A stretch of DNA of 64,000 nt from Alteromonas sp. LOR (GCF_000753865.1 NZ_JQFW01000002.1:124001-188000); one strand, 5' to 3'; positions 17,204 to 26,517 are shown, counted from the stretch's first letter. Notes: generated by a model not told the origin, from the sequence alone. Translations and numbers: made by a program.

Positions 17204-18871
17204 CTAATTGCTTTCTATTTTATATGGGTTGTATCGGTCTGGACTAATAATACCGTTTGGATCTAAAGCGTGGGCAATCTTGCCTGCAGTCTTCCAAAAC
17301 GTACTATCAGGGTCAAGCTCTTGTTGTTGTTTAATGTTCAGCCTGTAAGGTACAAAACCTTGTTTAAGGCCTTCATGATACAACGCATCAAGACAGTTGT
17401 GAGCGTCTTCTACTGCTTGCGGGTTTTCTTTATCAAATACAATGGGAATAGTGCTATCAGTAGAAATGCCGCTTAAGTTTGTAAAGGTAATCATCGGCTC
17501 AATATTGTACTTAGGTGCAATAGTTCTAACCATATCAACAAACTGTTTCATTGCACCCGCCTTTGCTGGCACAAGAGGGGCATACCACAGTAGGCCGCAG
17601 CCGTCTTCGGCCGGGTTCATTATTCGCGTTTTGTCTGGCTTGACTCGAGGGTTTCTCCAGTATGCCAGTGGTAAGGCGACTTGACTTGGCTTACCTTGCA
17701 TCACTTCTATACCTGCCGATAACTTTTCTAGCTGTTCTTTTGCACTCGACAATAAGGGTAGGTTTGTATTTTCAGTTACAACTTTACCCAGGCTAACCAG
17801 CAAACTATTTGAAAAAAGGAGCTGGTCTGCTTTCTTAGCAGCGATTCTTTTTATGTCTTTCTTGGCAGCCTTTGCCACCGCCTTAGTACCGTAGATAGTG
17901 CCTACTACCGTCCATTCTGGAACATCGTACTTTTTAGCAATGCTGTTAACTTGTTCAGAGGTCATAACAGCGTGATTACCTGCGCCCTGAGGGTTATCTG
18001 CCACCATTGCGGCTACGCGGCGTTTATCCATTAAGTTTATTGAACCTACTACGCCCTCTAAATTTTGGAAAATATCTTGAACTACGCCGTAAGCGGTTTC
18101 GAAACTGTCTTCATCAAAAAAGCGCATATAAAACGAATCAAAAGCAGGTTTTTTTCTTGCTAGAGCGATTGTTACTTCGGTTACCACCATATTGCCAGAC
18201 TGGGTAAAAATGCCATCGAGGTAGGGGCCATGCTTCCATTTAAAGGTTTTGTCTACGTAACACTCTTCACCATTTGAATTACTGGCATTGCTCATCGCTT
18301 GTAACGATGATTCGTAGAAGCTACTGTCCGCCAAATAGCCTTTTATGGCAGTGACAGCAGTAAAGTGGTCTGCGATAGGGGTAATGCCATAGCCTCTTTC
18401 AAGCGCATTTCCAAGTATACTTGTAGTAGGGCCGGCGCCAGTCACTGGCACCATAAAGGGGGCATTTAGTTCTTGCAGAAAGTCATACAGTTGCTGTTGG
18501 GTAACGCCTGGCTGAATAGATGCTATGCCGCTTTCAGAATCAAAAAACGTTACTTCATTCAGTAAACTCATATCAAGTAAAATCGCATTTTCATTTTTAC
18601 TGCTAGGGTTCGCGCTACCATACCCCCAGTTTTTTCCAGTACTTATGGGATAAATCGATAAGTGTTCGAAGTCTCGTTGTAGTGTCGAGACCACATTTAA
18701 AATCAACGGTATTGCCTTTGTGGTAAGGGGTCTTACAATACAGATAGCATTGAGTGTAAGACACTCTGTATTAGTAAGCTCTTCGCTGGTGATGCAATTA
18801 ACCTCGGCTGACCTGCCTAAGCGCTCTGCTAAAATTTGAAGTAAATTATCTAGCTTGGTTGTCGCCGTCAT
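17204..18871 (-). CDS. FAD-linked oxidoreductase of the vanillyl-alcohol oxidase / p-cresol dehydrogenase type
   Basis: A 555-residue flavoprotein. The FAD-binding (PCMH) domain covers about 35-260 with ISTGKNWGYGS, IQPGVTQQQLYDFL and GAGPTTSILGNALERGYG. A substrate-binding domain follows, and the end reads DPNGIISPDRYNP, typical of this oxidase family. Family members oxidise phenolic or hydroxylated substrates. No signal peptide is seen. ATG 18871 is preferred over 18901 because AAGGA lies about 8 bases upstream of it. It is divergent from the Tat-substrate gene across a 246-base region. The substrate and any tie to exopolysaccharide or the neighbouring kinase system are unknown. Confidence 0.78.
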   Translation of the reverse strand: MTATTKLDNLLQILAERLGRSAEVNCITSEELTNTECLTLNAICIVRPLTTKAIPLILNVVSTLQRDFEHLSIYPISTGKNWGYGSANPSSKNENAILLDMSLLNEVTFFDSESGIASIQPGVTQQQLYDFLQELNAPFMVPVTGAGPTTSILGNALERGYGITPIADHFTAVTAIKGYLADSSFYESSLQAMSNASNSNGEECYVDKTFKWKHGPYLDGIFTQSGNMVVTEVTIALARKKPAFDSFYMRFFDEDSFETAYGVVQDIFQNLEGVVGSINLMDKRRVAAMVADNPQGAGNHAVMTSEQVNSIAKKYDVPEWTVVGTIYGTKAVAKAAKKDIKRIAAKKADQLLFSNSLLVSLGKVVTENTNLPLLSSAKEQLEKLSAGIEVMQGKPSQVALPLAYWRNPRVKPDKTRIMNPAEDGCGLLWYAPLVPAKAGAMKQFVDMVRTIAPKYNIEPMITFTNLSGISTDSTIPIVFDKENPQAVEDAHNCLDALYHEGLKQGFVPYRLNIKQQQELDPDSTFWKTAGKIAHALDPNGIISPDRYNPYKIESN

Positions 18872-18988
18872 TATTCTCGTCCTTCGTCTGTGTTTAGACA
18901 CAACAATACTATATTAGAGAGGTGTGAATTATTTGTCTTCACAACAAGTTGTTTATAACCTAGTATTACAGAAGTTAAATATTTCAGC

Positions 18989-19003
18989 GTCAAAAAAATT
19001 TAC
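18989..19003 (+). promoter_or_regulatory. Putative enhancer-binding-protein site (GTCA-N6-TTTAC)
   Basis: The pattern GTCA-N6-TTTAC recurs here and starts 66 bases before the GG of the sigma-54 element at 19054, nearly the same distance as at 12374. It links the kinase-containing operon to the PEP-CTERM genes. Confidence 0.45.
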
Positions 19004-19053
19004 AGCTATATTTAAGAAGTTCGTAGCACTCTGAAAAGAAACAGTTTTTAATT

Positions 19054-19069
19054 TGGCGCATTTTTTGCT
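19054..19069 (+). promoter_or_regulatory. Sigma-54 (-24/-12) promoter of the Tat-substrate/kinase operon
   Basis: TGGCGCATTTTTTGCT keeps the GG and GC with exact spacing and matches TTGCT fully; two other bases differ from TGGCACG. Transcription would begin near 19081, 37 bases before the GTG start. Confidence 0.65.
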
Positions 19070-19117
19070 TTAATCAATATCATAGTTATTTAAAAGCTCG
19101 AAAAGCTGGAGTTATTC

Positions 19118-20011
19118 GTGGAAGATAATAGAACAAGCAGCAGACGTAAATTCATCAAGACGTCGGGCGCTATCGCAGGTATCACTGTTATCCCGTCGAA
19201 ATCGGTATGGGGCGCTTGCAATGCTTCCGGTGTTTCTGGCGGTTCGCAGGCGCTAGAAAGTGTGTGCCAAGTAAGTTCACAGGATGACCCCGAGAATAAA
19301 GTCAGTTTAGGCGGTTTTCCTGCTTCTGACTTCCAAAATCTGTTCACGGCTGTCAACAGAGGGGGGTTACCAAACCTTTCTGCTCGTGGAACGGCTGGTA
19401 AGATGTTCACAAAAAGTTCTTGGTTGGACGCGTCGGTACCGCATCGCGTTAACAATTTCGATTTTCCTGTTTTTAGATATGATGGTAACGGCACTAGTAC
19501 AAATCTTATTTATGCGGATGGACAAGTTCAGAACACACCAGTAAAAAATAAATTGAACAGTTTGGATGGTGCTAAGAAGAATAAAGTCAACAATGTAGAT
19601 CCTCATTTGATCAAAGGTGTTTTAAATAGCAGCACCGACTGGCACATGAGTGAGTTGCTAGCCGTTCGCGGTAAACTTGAGATGCTAGCTAATGAGAAGT
19701 TAACATACGTCTCTGGCGTTGGCTCGAATGGTAAAGCTGTTCAAGCAAGTTTTAACGTTTTGGACGAGCTGAAAACGGGAAGGGGGCCAGTACTTCTTCA
19801 AATATCGGCTCTGTATTTAAACCTAATCGCAGGCTTCAGCTCAGGTGTTCCACTTGGCTATACGGTTAAGCAGTATTGCGAACATCTTGTTTCGATCATG
19901 CTGGAAAACGCAACTTCGCCAGGCTTTGCGACTGACCTCACCGTCAAAGTTTCTAGTCGATTTAGTGCTCCTAAAGCGTTAGAGGCTTCAAGCTTTCTGA
20001 GCGCGAATTGA
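19118..20011 (+). CDS. Tat-exported protein of unknown function, first gene of the kinase operon
   Basis: A 297-residue protein starting at GTG with GGAG 6 bases before it. The N-terminus has a twin-arginine signal (SRRKFIKTSGAIAGITVIP), so it is probably exported folded or with a cofactor. After the signal there are Cys residues in WGACNASG and SVCQVSS, then a region rich in Asn and Gly, and a mostly helical C-terminal half. It ends with a Ser/Ala-rich tail (SAPKALEASSFLSAN). I recognise no domain. The stop is directly followed by the GTG of the small PqqD-like gene. Being first in an operon with a kinase and a nucleotidyltransferase, it is a candidate substrate or effector of them; this is inference. 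Confidence 0.7.
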   Translation: MEDNRTSSRRKFIKTSGAIAGITVIPSKSVWGACNASGVSGGSQALESVCQVSSQDDPENKVSLGGFPASDFQNLFTAVNRGGLPNLSARGTAGKMFTKSSWLDASVPHRVNNFDFPVFRYDGNGTSTNLIYADGQVQNTPVKNKLNSLDGAKKNKVNNVDPHLIKGVLNSSTDWHMSELLAVRGKLEMLANEKLTYVSGVGSNGKAVQASFNVLDELKTGRGPVLLQISALYLNLIAGFSSGVPLGYTVKQYCEHLVSIMLENATSPGFATDLTVKVSSRFSAPKALEASSFLSAN

Positions 20012-20233
20012 GTGCTCGACAAAGATCAAAACTCTGACATTTTTATCTTTGATGACAAGTCTGGTTTGGCGGTGTTAAGGAAGGATCTTAACACCGTCAT
20101 AATATATACGTCTTCGATCGAACAAAAAATGCCAACGCTTTACTCGCTCCTTAACTCAGCGAATGTGTCGAAGGCCAGAGTCATTGAAGAAGTTAACGTT
20201 CAAGGGCTTTTCAAGGTTGACTATACGTATTAA
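20012..20233 (+). CDS. Small PqqD-like protein of the HPr-rel-A system (tentative)
   Basis: A 73-residue protein starting at GTG with no gap after the preceding stop. The sequence (DDKSGLAVLRKDLNTVIIY, then PTLYSLLNSANVSKARVI) could fold as a short beta-hairpin plus helices like the PqqD/RRE peptide-binding fold. The match is weak by eye and rests mainly on context: HPr-kinase-related kinase A genes in exosortase loci are usually next to a PqqD-family gene. If correct, it would bind a leader or tail peptide and present it to the neighbouring enzymes. It overlaps the kinase gene by 17 bases if the kinase starts at TTG 20217. Confidence 0.55.
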   Translation: MLDKDQNSDIFIFDDKSGLAVLRKDLNTVIIYTSSIEQKMPTLYSLLNSANVSKARVIEEVNVQGLFKVDYTY

Positions 20234-21074
20234 TAGTGGAGCATATCGTTTTGACCTCAACGGTATTCAGCCAGATGTAATCGATGTATTAAGATTAATG
20301 TATGGAAGCAGCCTAGAGTCAAATACTTATGGCTTTTGTGATTTTCATCTTTCGGTAAAAACGACGTCCCCAGTGAGGCGTCTATTTAGAAAACAGTGCG
20401 TAATTGACGTTGAGGGAGTAACGCCTTTTAATCCAATATCAACTAAACATATTGTTCCTTCATTAGAATGGGCAATGAATTGGGCAGTTGCCGCGTTTGA
20501 GCATACAAAATTAAGTATTCATTCCTCTGTTGTGGTAAAGAACAATAAAGCGATTCTGTTCCCAGCATCCTCAGGGTCTGGAAAGTCTACTCTTGCCACA
20601 TATCTTGGAGCTAAAGGCTGGCAAATGTTTTCAGACGAAATGGCGTTGATAGATACGCAGTCCTTGAACATTACGCCATTGTATAGACCCTCATCACTGA
20701 AAAATGAGTCGATTAACGTTATCCAGCGCTTATGTCCTAGTATCATCTTGTCGAAAAGTGCTCTTTCTACCCACAAAGGCGATATTGCACACGCAAAACT
20801 ATACTCTACGGAAGAATTTAATACGTTCGAGCCTACATCACCAGATTTCGTTACTTTCCTCAGATACTCGCCTCTTAAGCAAACAACCATTACAGAGCTT
20901 ACGCAGTCAGAAACATTCGCAATGCTAATAAGAAACGCTTTTAACTATAATATATTAGGTAAAATTGGATTTGACACACTTACACGCGTGGTTACTAATA
21001 CCAGAGGGTATTACATAGAATACAGCGATATGCATGATTTAAATGACTTTCTGTCTGAATTAGTGGAGCAGTGA
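20217..21074 (+). CDS. HPr-kinase-related protein (HprK-rel-A family)
   Basis: A 285-residue P-loop protein. The Walker A motif FPASSGSGKST lies near the middle, followed by GWQMFSDEMALID, the Walker B-like acidic segment of HPr kinase/phosphorylases. The N-terminal ~100 residues are specific to the HprK-rel-A group. HPr kinases phosphorylate a Ser; relatives in some lasso-peptide clusters phosphorylate the C-terminal Ser of a peptide. No HPr protein is nearby. The start is uncertain: TTG 20217 gives MTIRINSGAYRF, which fits the family, while ATG 20163 would overlap the previous gene by 71 bases. The stop overlaps the next ATG (TGATG). Confidence 0.8.
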   Translation: MTIRINSGAYRFDLNGIQPDVIDVLRLMYGSSLESNTYGFCDFHLSVKTTSPVRRLFRKQCVIDVEGVTPFNPISTKHIVPSLEWAMNWAVAAFEHTKLSIHSSVVVKNNKAILFPASSGSGKSTLATYLGAKGWQMFSDEMALIDTQSLNITPLYRPSSLKNESINVIQRLCPSIILSKSALSTHKGDIAHAKLYSTEEFNTFEPTSPDFVTFLRYSPLKQTTITELTQSETFAMLIRNAFNYNILGKIGFDTLTRVVTNTRGYYIEYSDMHDLNDFLSELVEQ

Positions 21075-22171
21075 TGCTTAGCCGGTCTGTTTTTATTAGC
21101 GTTTATTGTCGTTTAGAAGGCATAGAGTATCTAAATGAAGTGCAGTGGAACGCGTTAATAAGAATATTGAGGCAAAAGTCCCTAATAGCCTCTTATTATC
21201 ACAGACTATGCTTAAGAGACCTAGACGGGCTAATTCCAGGTTATTGCAAAAATGTGTTTATATCAGCAATAAGATTTGCAGATGCGCAAGCCCATCAGAC
21301 TTCCGTGCAAGCAGAAAAACTTACGGCATTACTTGGAAGGCATGATATCCCTTTTATTTTCTTAAAAGGGGCTGCATATACGCTTGGGAAAAACGCAAAC
21401 GGTGTCGGCAGGTTAATGACGGACATCGACATTTGTGTTACCAGAGAAATTATCGATAAACTTGAAGTTGTTCTACTCGACAAAGGGTGGACATTCAAAG
21501 AAATGGATGAGCACGACGACAAGTACTACAGAGCATGGTCTCATGAATTACCACCGCTCACTAATGATGAAGATGGTGTTGTGCTTGATGTCCATCATAC
21601 CTTAGTGCCCCCGGTAAAAGGGCGCTTTCTTGATATTGAAAAGTTAGTAGCGAGTTCAGTGGATAACGCTAAATTCAGTGTGCCGTCTAAAGAGTGGTTA
21701 GTACTTCATTCTGCGCTTCACTTAATTATTAATGAAGATGTTGATAATGGTCTGCGAGATTTAACTGACATTTATCGATTGCTCAGCGATGAAGCTGATG
21801 CAAAAGCTGCGATGGATAGAACGAGTACGTTGTTCAAACAAGAAGGTTTTTATAACGAATGGCTTACACTTGCAAGATTGCTAAAGTTTTACTTTGCGCT
21901 GGATATACTTGACGATGCGGATAAAAAGCTCCCCCTTTATTACAGAATAAGAGCAATAGCTCTAACAAGGTCCTTACTGCCACGCTCTTCTTTTATTACT
22001 AATAAATATAGTGCGTTTTGGAGTTTACTGAACTATTTGCTGGGCTACGAATCAAAAATGCCGTTCCATATTTTAGTTAGGCAGGCGCTCTTCAAAGTAT
22101 ACAGAAATGCTGCGAAATTTATTTTTGGTGAGTTTTTCTTCCGAAAAGCAAAAAAATTAAAGGAAAATTAA
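21074..22171 (+). CDS. Nucleotidyltransferase family protein (NTP_transf_5 / PF14907 type)
   Basis: A 365-residue protein. The nucleotidyltransferase core shows FIFLKGAAYTLG, then GRLMTDIDICV, the G-R-x2-x-D-I-D pattern with two metal-binding Asp. The C-terminal half is helical. Members of this family occur with HPr-kinase-like and PqqD-like proteins both in exosortase loci and in some lasso-peptide clusters, where they may attach a nucleotide or sugar to a phosphorylated peptide. It starts inside the kinase stop codon (ATG 21074, GGAG upstream) and its stop overlaps the epimerase start (TAATG), so the three genes are translationally coupled. The substrate is unknown. Confidence 0.75.
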   Translation: MLSRSVFISVYCRLEGIEYLNEVQWNALIRILRQKSLIASYYHRLCLRDLDGLIPGYCKNVFISAIRFADAQAHQTSVQAEKLTALLGRHDIPFIFLKGAAYTLGKNANGVGRLMTDIDICVTREIIDKLEVVLLDKGWTFKEMDEHDDKYYRAWSHELPPLTNDEDGVVLDVHHTLVPPVKGRFLDIEKLVASSVDNAKFSVPSKEWLVLHSALHLIINEDVDNGLRDLTDIYRLLSDEADAKAAMDRTSTLFKQEGFYNEWLTLARLLKFYFALDILDDADKKLPLYYRIRAIALTRSLLPRSSFITNKYSAFWSLLNYLLGYESKMPFHILVRQALFKVYRNAAKFIFGEFFFRKAKKLKEN

Positions 22172-23160
22172 TGAAAATCTTGGTCACTGGCGCTGCCGGT
22201 TTTATTGGTGCCGCAGTTTCTCAACATATTATAAATCGTGGCGATGAGGTTGTCGGCATAGATAACATTAACGATTACTACGATACCAACTTAAAATATG
22301 CGCGTTTAAAAGAGATAAGCTCGTCACCTGCTTCTTCATTGTTCTCCTTCATTGAAATGGGCGTGGAAGCCCGAGATAAAATGACCGCGCTATTTGAAGA
22401 GCATAAATTCGACGGAGTAATTCACCTCGCTGCGCAAGCAGGAGTTCGTTATTCCCTTGAGAACCCAAACGCATACATAGACAGTAATGTTGTAGGGTTT
22501 ATGAATATTCTTGAGGGCTGTCGTCATACAAACATTCGACATTTAGTTTATGCATCTTCAAGCTCTGTTTACGGTTCAAATAAAGAAATGCCCTTTTCTG
22601 AAAAGCATAATGTGGATCATCCGGTAAGTATTTACGCCGCTACCAAAAAAGCCAACGAGTTGATGGCACATACTTACAGCCACTTATATGGTCTAGTCAC
22701 CACTGGGTTACGCTTTTTTACTGTGTACGGTCCATGGGGGCGACCAGATATGGCCCCGATGAAGTTTGCCAAGGCGATATCATCAAAAGGAAGTATTGAC
22801 GTTTATAACTATGGCGAGCACAGAAGAGATTTTACCTATATTGATGACATTGTAGAGGGCGTCGTTAGGTCGCTTGATAGGGTGAATTGTACAGATCCAG
22901 ACGCAAACATTTCAGGCGATAGATATGAAGTAATTAATATCGGCGCACAAACGCCGGTGCATCTTCTTAGCTTTATTGAATTGATGGAAAAAGCGTTTGG
23001 TAGCGCTGTGAACAAAAATTTACTGCCTATTCAGCCCGGAGACGTGCCAGATACTTATGCAGATGTGTCTAGGTTGACAGAATTAACAGGATATCAACCT
23101 AAAACGTCTATCGAGGAAGGGGTGAAGCGGTTCGCTGAATGGTACAAGGCGTTTTATTAG
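22171..23160 (+). CDS. NAD-dependent epimerase, UDP-glucuronate 4-epimerase-like
   Basis: A 329-residue extended short-chain dehydrogenase. It has the NAD motif GAAGFIGAAV at the N-terminus, the catalytic YAATK (Tyr and Lys) near the middle, and GLRFFTVYGPWGRPDM, typical of UDP-glucuronate epimerases that interconvert UDP-glucuronate and UDP-galacturonate. It would supply a uronic acid donor for the exopolysaccharide. It is the last gene of the sigma-54 operon. Its final bases overlap the stop of the convergent patatin gene by 3 bases. Confidence 0.85.
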   Translation: MKILVTGAAGFIGAAVSQHIINRGDEVVGIDNINDYYDTNLKYARLKEISSSPASSLFSFIEMGVEARDKMTALFEEHKFDGVIHLAAQAGVRYSLENPNAYIDSNVVGFMNILEGCRHTNIRHLVYASSSSVYGSNKEMPFSEKHNVDHPVSIYAATKKANELMAHTYSHLYGLVTTGLRFFTVYGPWGRPDMAPMKFAKAISSKGSIDVYNYGEHRRDFTYIDDIVEGVVRSLDRVNCTDPDANISGDRYEVINIGAQTPVHLLSFIELMEKAFGSAVNKNLLPIQPGDVPDTYADVSRLTELTGYQPKTSIEEGVKRFAEWYKAFY

Positions 23161-24026
23161 CGCCTAAACCCCTTCCCATTTGTTTGAATATATCCCGCGT
23201 ATTTTTTCGGCAAGAACTCACGGGTGGTAGAATACCCAAGGTCGAATAGAGTGTTTTTTATCTCTGGCGTTAGCGAAAAATCCACCGCTGAAATTTCGCC
23301 TGTATTCACTACAACAGTGTTGTGCCAATAACGGGCGTTTACGTATTCCCGAGACATCGCCGTCATAAATGTTCTGATAAGCATGCCCACATACTGGGGC
23401 AGCTGTAATACATTCTTTTTAATTATTCTGCGTTTTTGCATGGTGCTTTGTAGGCGAAAACATACTGATGGTGTGCCGTCACCTTGCCAATCTTCAAATA
23501 GGGCGTCCTCTGATAGGATGGCGCCGTCTACCAGCAAGTACTCTTTGAATGGCTTAAATGAGAATATGAGGGGGATAGACATAGAATATCTCACCGCTTC
23601 AGATACTTTCATGTCTGGCGTAGTTGCCCGATTAAACAGTACTGGCCCACCACCATTTACATCGGTCGCTAATATATTCAAGGCCATTGGCATATCTGAA
23701 AACGTTGCGCCTTCTAGTTGCTCATCAATCCACTGCTGAAAAACATCCCCCGACGATAAACCGCCTTCTCGAAGTAATCTGAACAGGCTGAAAGCAGTAA
23801 ACTGCTTAAAGTCGGTGTTAAGGGCTAGCTCGCGCATTTGCTCAACGGAATAACCCTTGGCAAATAATGACGCAACAATAGAGCCGCCAGATACCCCAAC
23901 TAGGGTGGAAAATTCGATGTTCATGTCTTGCAGCGCTTTAATGATGCCAATATGTGCACTAAGGCGAGTTCCTCCCCCTGAAAAGATAGGAACAATACGC
24001 GTATTGGGTACAGATTCTATTGGCAT
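23157..24026 (-). CDS. Patatin-like phospholipase
   Basis: A 289-residue protein with the patatin hydrolase signature: oxyanion loop SGGGTR, nucleophile elbow GVSGGS, and the Asp of the Ser-Asp dyad in LLVDGAIL. It should hydrolyse acyl esters of phospholipids. No signal peptide or type V barrel domain is present, so it is cytoplasmic or peripheral. It marks the right border of the exopolysaccharide locus, tail to tail with the epimerase gene. The substrate is unknown. Confidence 0.85.
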   Translation of the reverse strand: MPIESVPNTRIVPIFSGGGTRLSAHIGIIKALQDMNIEFSTLVGVSGGSIVASLFAKGYSVEQMRELALNTDFKQFTAFSLFRLLREGGLSSGDVFQQWIDEQLEGATFSDMPMALNILATDVNGGGPVLFNRATTPDMKVSEAVRYSMSIPLIFSFKPFKEYLLVDGAILSEDALFEDWQGDGTPSVCFRLQSTMQKRRIIKKNVLQLPQYVGMLIRTFMTAMSREYVNARYWHNTVVVNTGEISAVDFSLTPEIKNTLFDLGYSTTREFLPKKYAGYIQTNGKGFRR

Positions 24027-24157
24027 GCTTTTCTCATAGTTATTGCGTGCAGCGATAGGTTTATAGAGTATTTAATGCATAAAGTAATCATAGTGTAGAG
24101 ACGATAAATCACCACTTATATTTTGAGTTTTTTTATGATTAGCCTTTGCTTTACAAA

Positions 24158-24187
24158 GAAAAAACGGGTGCTAAAAAGCACCCGTTT
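24158..24187 (-). terminator. Rho-independent terminator of the malate synthase gene
   Basis: A 10-base stem (AAACGGGTGC / GCACCCGTTT) with a 6-base loop is followed on the minus strand by a T-run. It lies 20 bases after the malate synthase stop. Confidence 0.9.
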
Positions 24188-24207
24188 GTCATAGTGCATC
24201 AGTAGTA

Positions 24208-26406
24208 TTATGACTGCGCTAGTTTTGCTTTCATTTCACGTCTTTTAGCATGCAGTAGAGGCTCGGTGTAACCCGATGGTTGCTCCTTACCCTTAAATAT
24301 TAGGTCGCTAGCGGCCTGAAACCCAATGGAGTTTTCCAAGTCTGGCGTCATTGGAATGTATTCAGCATCGCTGGCATTTTGTTCATCTACCAGCACAGCC
24401 ATGCGTGACAGCGATTCTTTAACCTGGTCAACGCTTACAATGCCGTGCTCTAACCAATTGGCAATGTGCTGCGAAGAAATACGCAGTGTGGCTCTGTCTT
24501 CCATTAATCCTACATCATTAATATCAGGTACTTTCGAGCACCCTACACCTTGGTGCACCCAGCGAACAACGTAGCCTAAAATTCCCTGAACATTGTTATC
24601 TATCTCACGTTTAATACCGTCACGGGTAAGACTTGAAGTGTCTTCTAAAAGCGGGATAGTGAGAATGTCGTTTAAACCGTCGAAGTTTTCGTCTAACTGC
24701 TTTTGTACGTCAAACACGTTCACATCGTGATAGTGAAGGGCATGCAGTGTTGCTGCAGTAGGAGAGGGGACCCATGCGGTGTTCGCGCCGGCCTTTAAGT
24801 GTCCAATCTTCGCGTCCATCATGTTTTGCATTTCATCAGGAGTTGGCCACATGCCTTTCCCTATCTGGGCTTTGCCAGACAATCCACAGCGTAAACCAAC
24901 CGCCACATTTGCGGTTTCGTAGGCTTTAATCCACGACATTGCTTTTAACGAGGCTTTTTCTGCAAACGGGCCGGCCAACATAGAAGTATGAATTTCATCG
25001 CCGGTACGATCTAAAAAGCCGGTATTGATAAATACTACGCGCGATTGTGCTTCAGCAATGCAGGCTTGAAGGTTAACGCTGGTTCTGCGCTCTTCATCCA
25101 TAATGCCCATTTTAAGCGTATTACGCGGTACATCGATAATCTCTTCAATACGTTCAAACAAGACATTGGAAAATGCCACTTCTTCGGGCCCGTGCATTTT
25201 AGGTTTAACGATATAAACGCTGCCTTCACGACTATTTGTATAATCGCTGTTGCCGAGTAAGTCGTGCTTTGCGATGAGAGAAGTGATGAGTCCGTCCATT
25301 ATTCCTTCAGGCACTTCTTCGCCATCAAACAGCATGGCGTTGTTTGTCATTAAGTGACCTACGTTACGAACGAACATCAAGCTTCTACCTGATAGCACAA
25401 GCTCGTTTTGTGACGTCGTTTTTTCTGATGGTACGTGCTTTGACGGGTGATAGGCACGGTCACTATGCATAGCGCGCACAATGTTTTTGCCGCCCTTTGT
25501 CATCTCAATGCGTAAACTGCCTTTCATTAGCCCAAGCCAGTTGCTGTAAACTAATGTTTTGTCCTCAGCATCTACTGCCGCAACTGAGTCTTCACAATCC
25601 ATAATGGTGGTGAGTGCAGCTTCAACGAGAACGTCTTTTACGTTGGCTGAGTCACTTTCACCAATAGGATGTGTGGGGTCTATTTGAATTTCAAAGTGCA
25701 AGCCGTTGTGCGCAAACAATAGTGCAGAGGGTGCGCTTATATCACCTTGGTAACCTTGCCACTGCTCGGTATTGGCAAGCGTAGTCACATCGCCATCGGT
25801 AAGTTGGACCGACAGCTTCCCCGTCTCTATTTTGTATTTTACAGCATTTGCATGACTGCCTTTTGCAAGGGGGATCATGCTGTCTAGGTAAGCTTTGGCT
25901 TTTTCTACCACTTTTGCGCCGCGAATTGGGTTATACGCTTTGCCAGGTTCAGCGCCATTTTCTGTCCCGATAACATCAGTGCCATATAACGCGTCATAAA
26001 GGCTACCCCAACGTGCGTTAACCGCATTGAGCGCATAGCGTGCGTTGTTAATTGGCACAACAAGCTGAGGCCCTGCCATGGTGGCAATTTCAGGATCCAC
26101 ATTTGTGGTAGCCGCCGCAACATTATTGGGCTGCTCTACTAGGTAACCGATTTTCTTTAAAAAAGCGGTATATTCGCTACCCGGAGCGGGGTTTCCTGCT
26201 TTGTGGTAATCATCGATAGCGCGCTGAAGCTGTTCACGCTTTTCAAGTAGTGCGCGATTTTGGGGAATGAATTCTGCAAAGAGGGCTTCAGCGCCTTTCC
26301 AAAATGATTCTGGCTGAACTTTTGTGCCTGGGATGGCCTGATCGTTAATAAAGCTATCAAGTTGCGCTGCAACCTGAAGTCGACCGTGCGTGATATATCC
26401 TTGCAT
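24208..26406 (-). CDS. glcB: Malate synthase G
   Basis: A 732-residue protein, close to the usual 720-730 for isoform G. It condenses glyoxylate with acetyl-CoA to malate in the cytoplasm, the second step of the glyoxylate bypass. Characteristic segments are [43 protein letters not shown] and [19 protein letters not shown] lies 5 bases before the ATG. It is transcribed alone, with a terminator after it. Isocitrate lyase is encoded 1.4 kb upstream on the same strand, with a LysR regulator between them. Confidence 0.96.
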   Translation of the reverse strand: MQGYITHGRLQVAAQLDSFINDQAIPGTKVQPESFWKGAEALFAEFIPQNRALLEKREQLQRAIDDYHKAGNPAPGSEYTAFLKKIGYLVEQPNNVAAATTNVDPEIATMAGPQLVVPINNARYALNAVNARWGSLYDALYGTDVIGTENGAEPGKAYNPIRGAKVVEKAKAYLDSMIPLAKGSHANAVKYKIETGKLSVQLTDGDVTTLANTEQWQGYQGDISAPSALLFAHNGLHFEIQIDPTHPIGESDSANVKDVLVEAALTTIMDCEDSVAAVDAEDKTLVYSNWLGLMKGSLRIEMTKGGKNIVRAMHSDRAYHPSKHVPSEKTTSQNELVLSGRSLMFVRNVGHLMTNNAMLFDGEEVPEGIMDGLITSLIAKHDLLGNSDYTNSREGSVYIVKPKMHGPEEVAFSNVLFERIEEIIDVPRNTLKMGIMDEERRTSVNLQACIAEAQSRVVFINTGFLDRTGDEIHTSMLAGPFAEKASLKAMSWIKAYETANVAVGLRCGLSGKAQIGKGMWPTPDEMQNMMDAKIGHLKAGANTAWVPSPTAATLHALHYHDVNVFDVQKQLDENFDGLNDILTIPLLEDTSSLTRDGIKREIDNNVQGILGYVVRWVHQGVGCSKVPDINDVGLMEDRATLRISSQHIANWLEHGIVSVDQVKESLSRMAVLVDEQNASDAEYIPMTPDLENSIGFQAASDLIFKGKEQPSGYTEPLLHAKRREMKAKLAQS

Positions 26407-26481
26407 AACTACCTCTATACATTGTGTTACTAGGAAATGTTTTACTTGGTAAGCATGTACTACGTGCTCACTGTACTTTTC

Positions 26482-26517
26482 GTAAAGTACATTTTAGTAA
26501 AGTACGTTTTAGTAAAG
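26482..26517. repeat. 15-base tandem repeat in the malate synthase promoter region
   Basis: Two copies, GTAAAGTACATTTTA and GTAAAGTACGTTTTA, are followed by a partial GTAAAG. Each contains the palindrome GTAC. The repeats lie about 75-110 bases before the malate synthase ATG, where operator sites would be expected. Function is inferred from position only. Confidence 0.6.

Noticed and set aside
19118-22171. Complete lasso-peptide cluster
   Set aside because: No asparagine-synthase-like cyclase or transglutaminase-like protease is in the window, and the first gene encodes a 297-residue Tat protein, not a short precursor.
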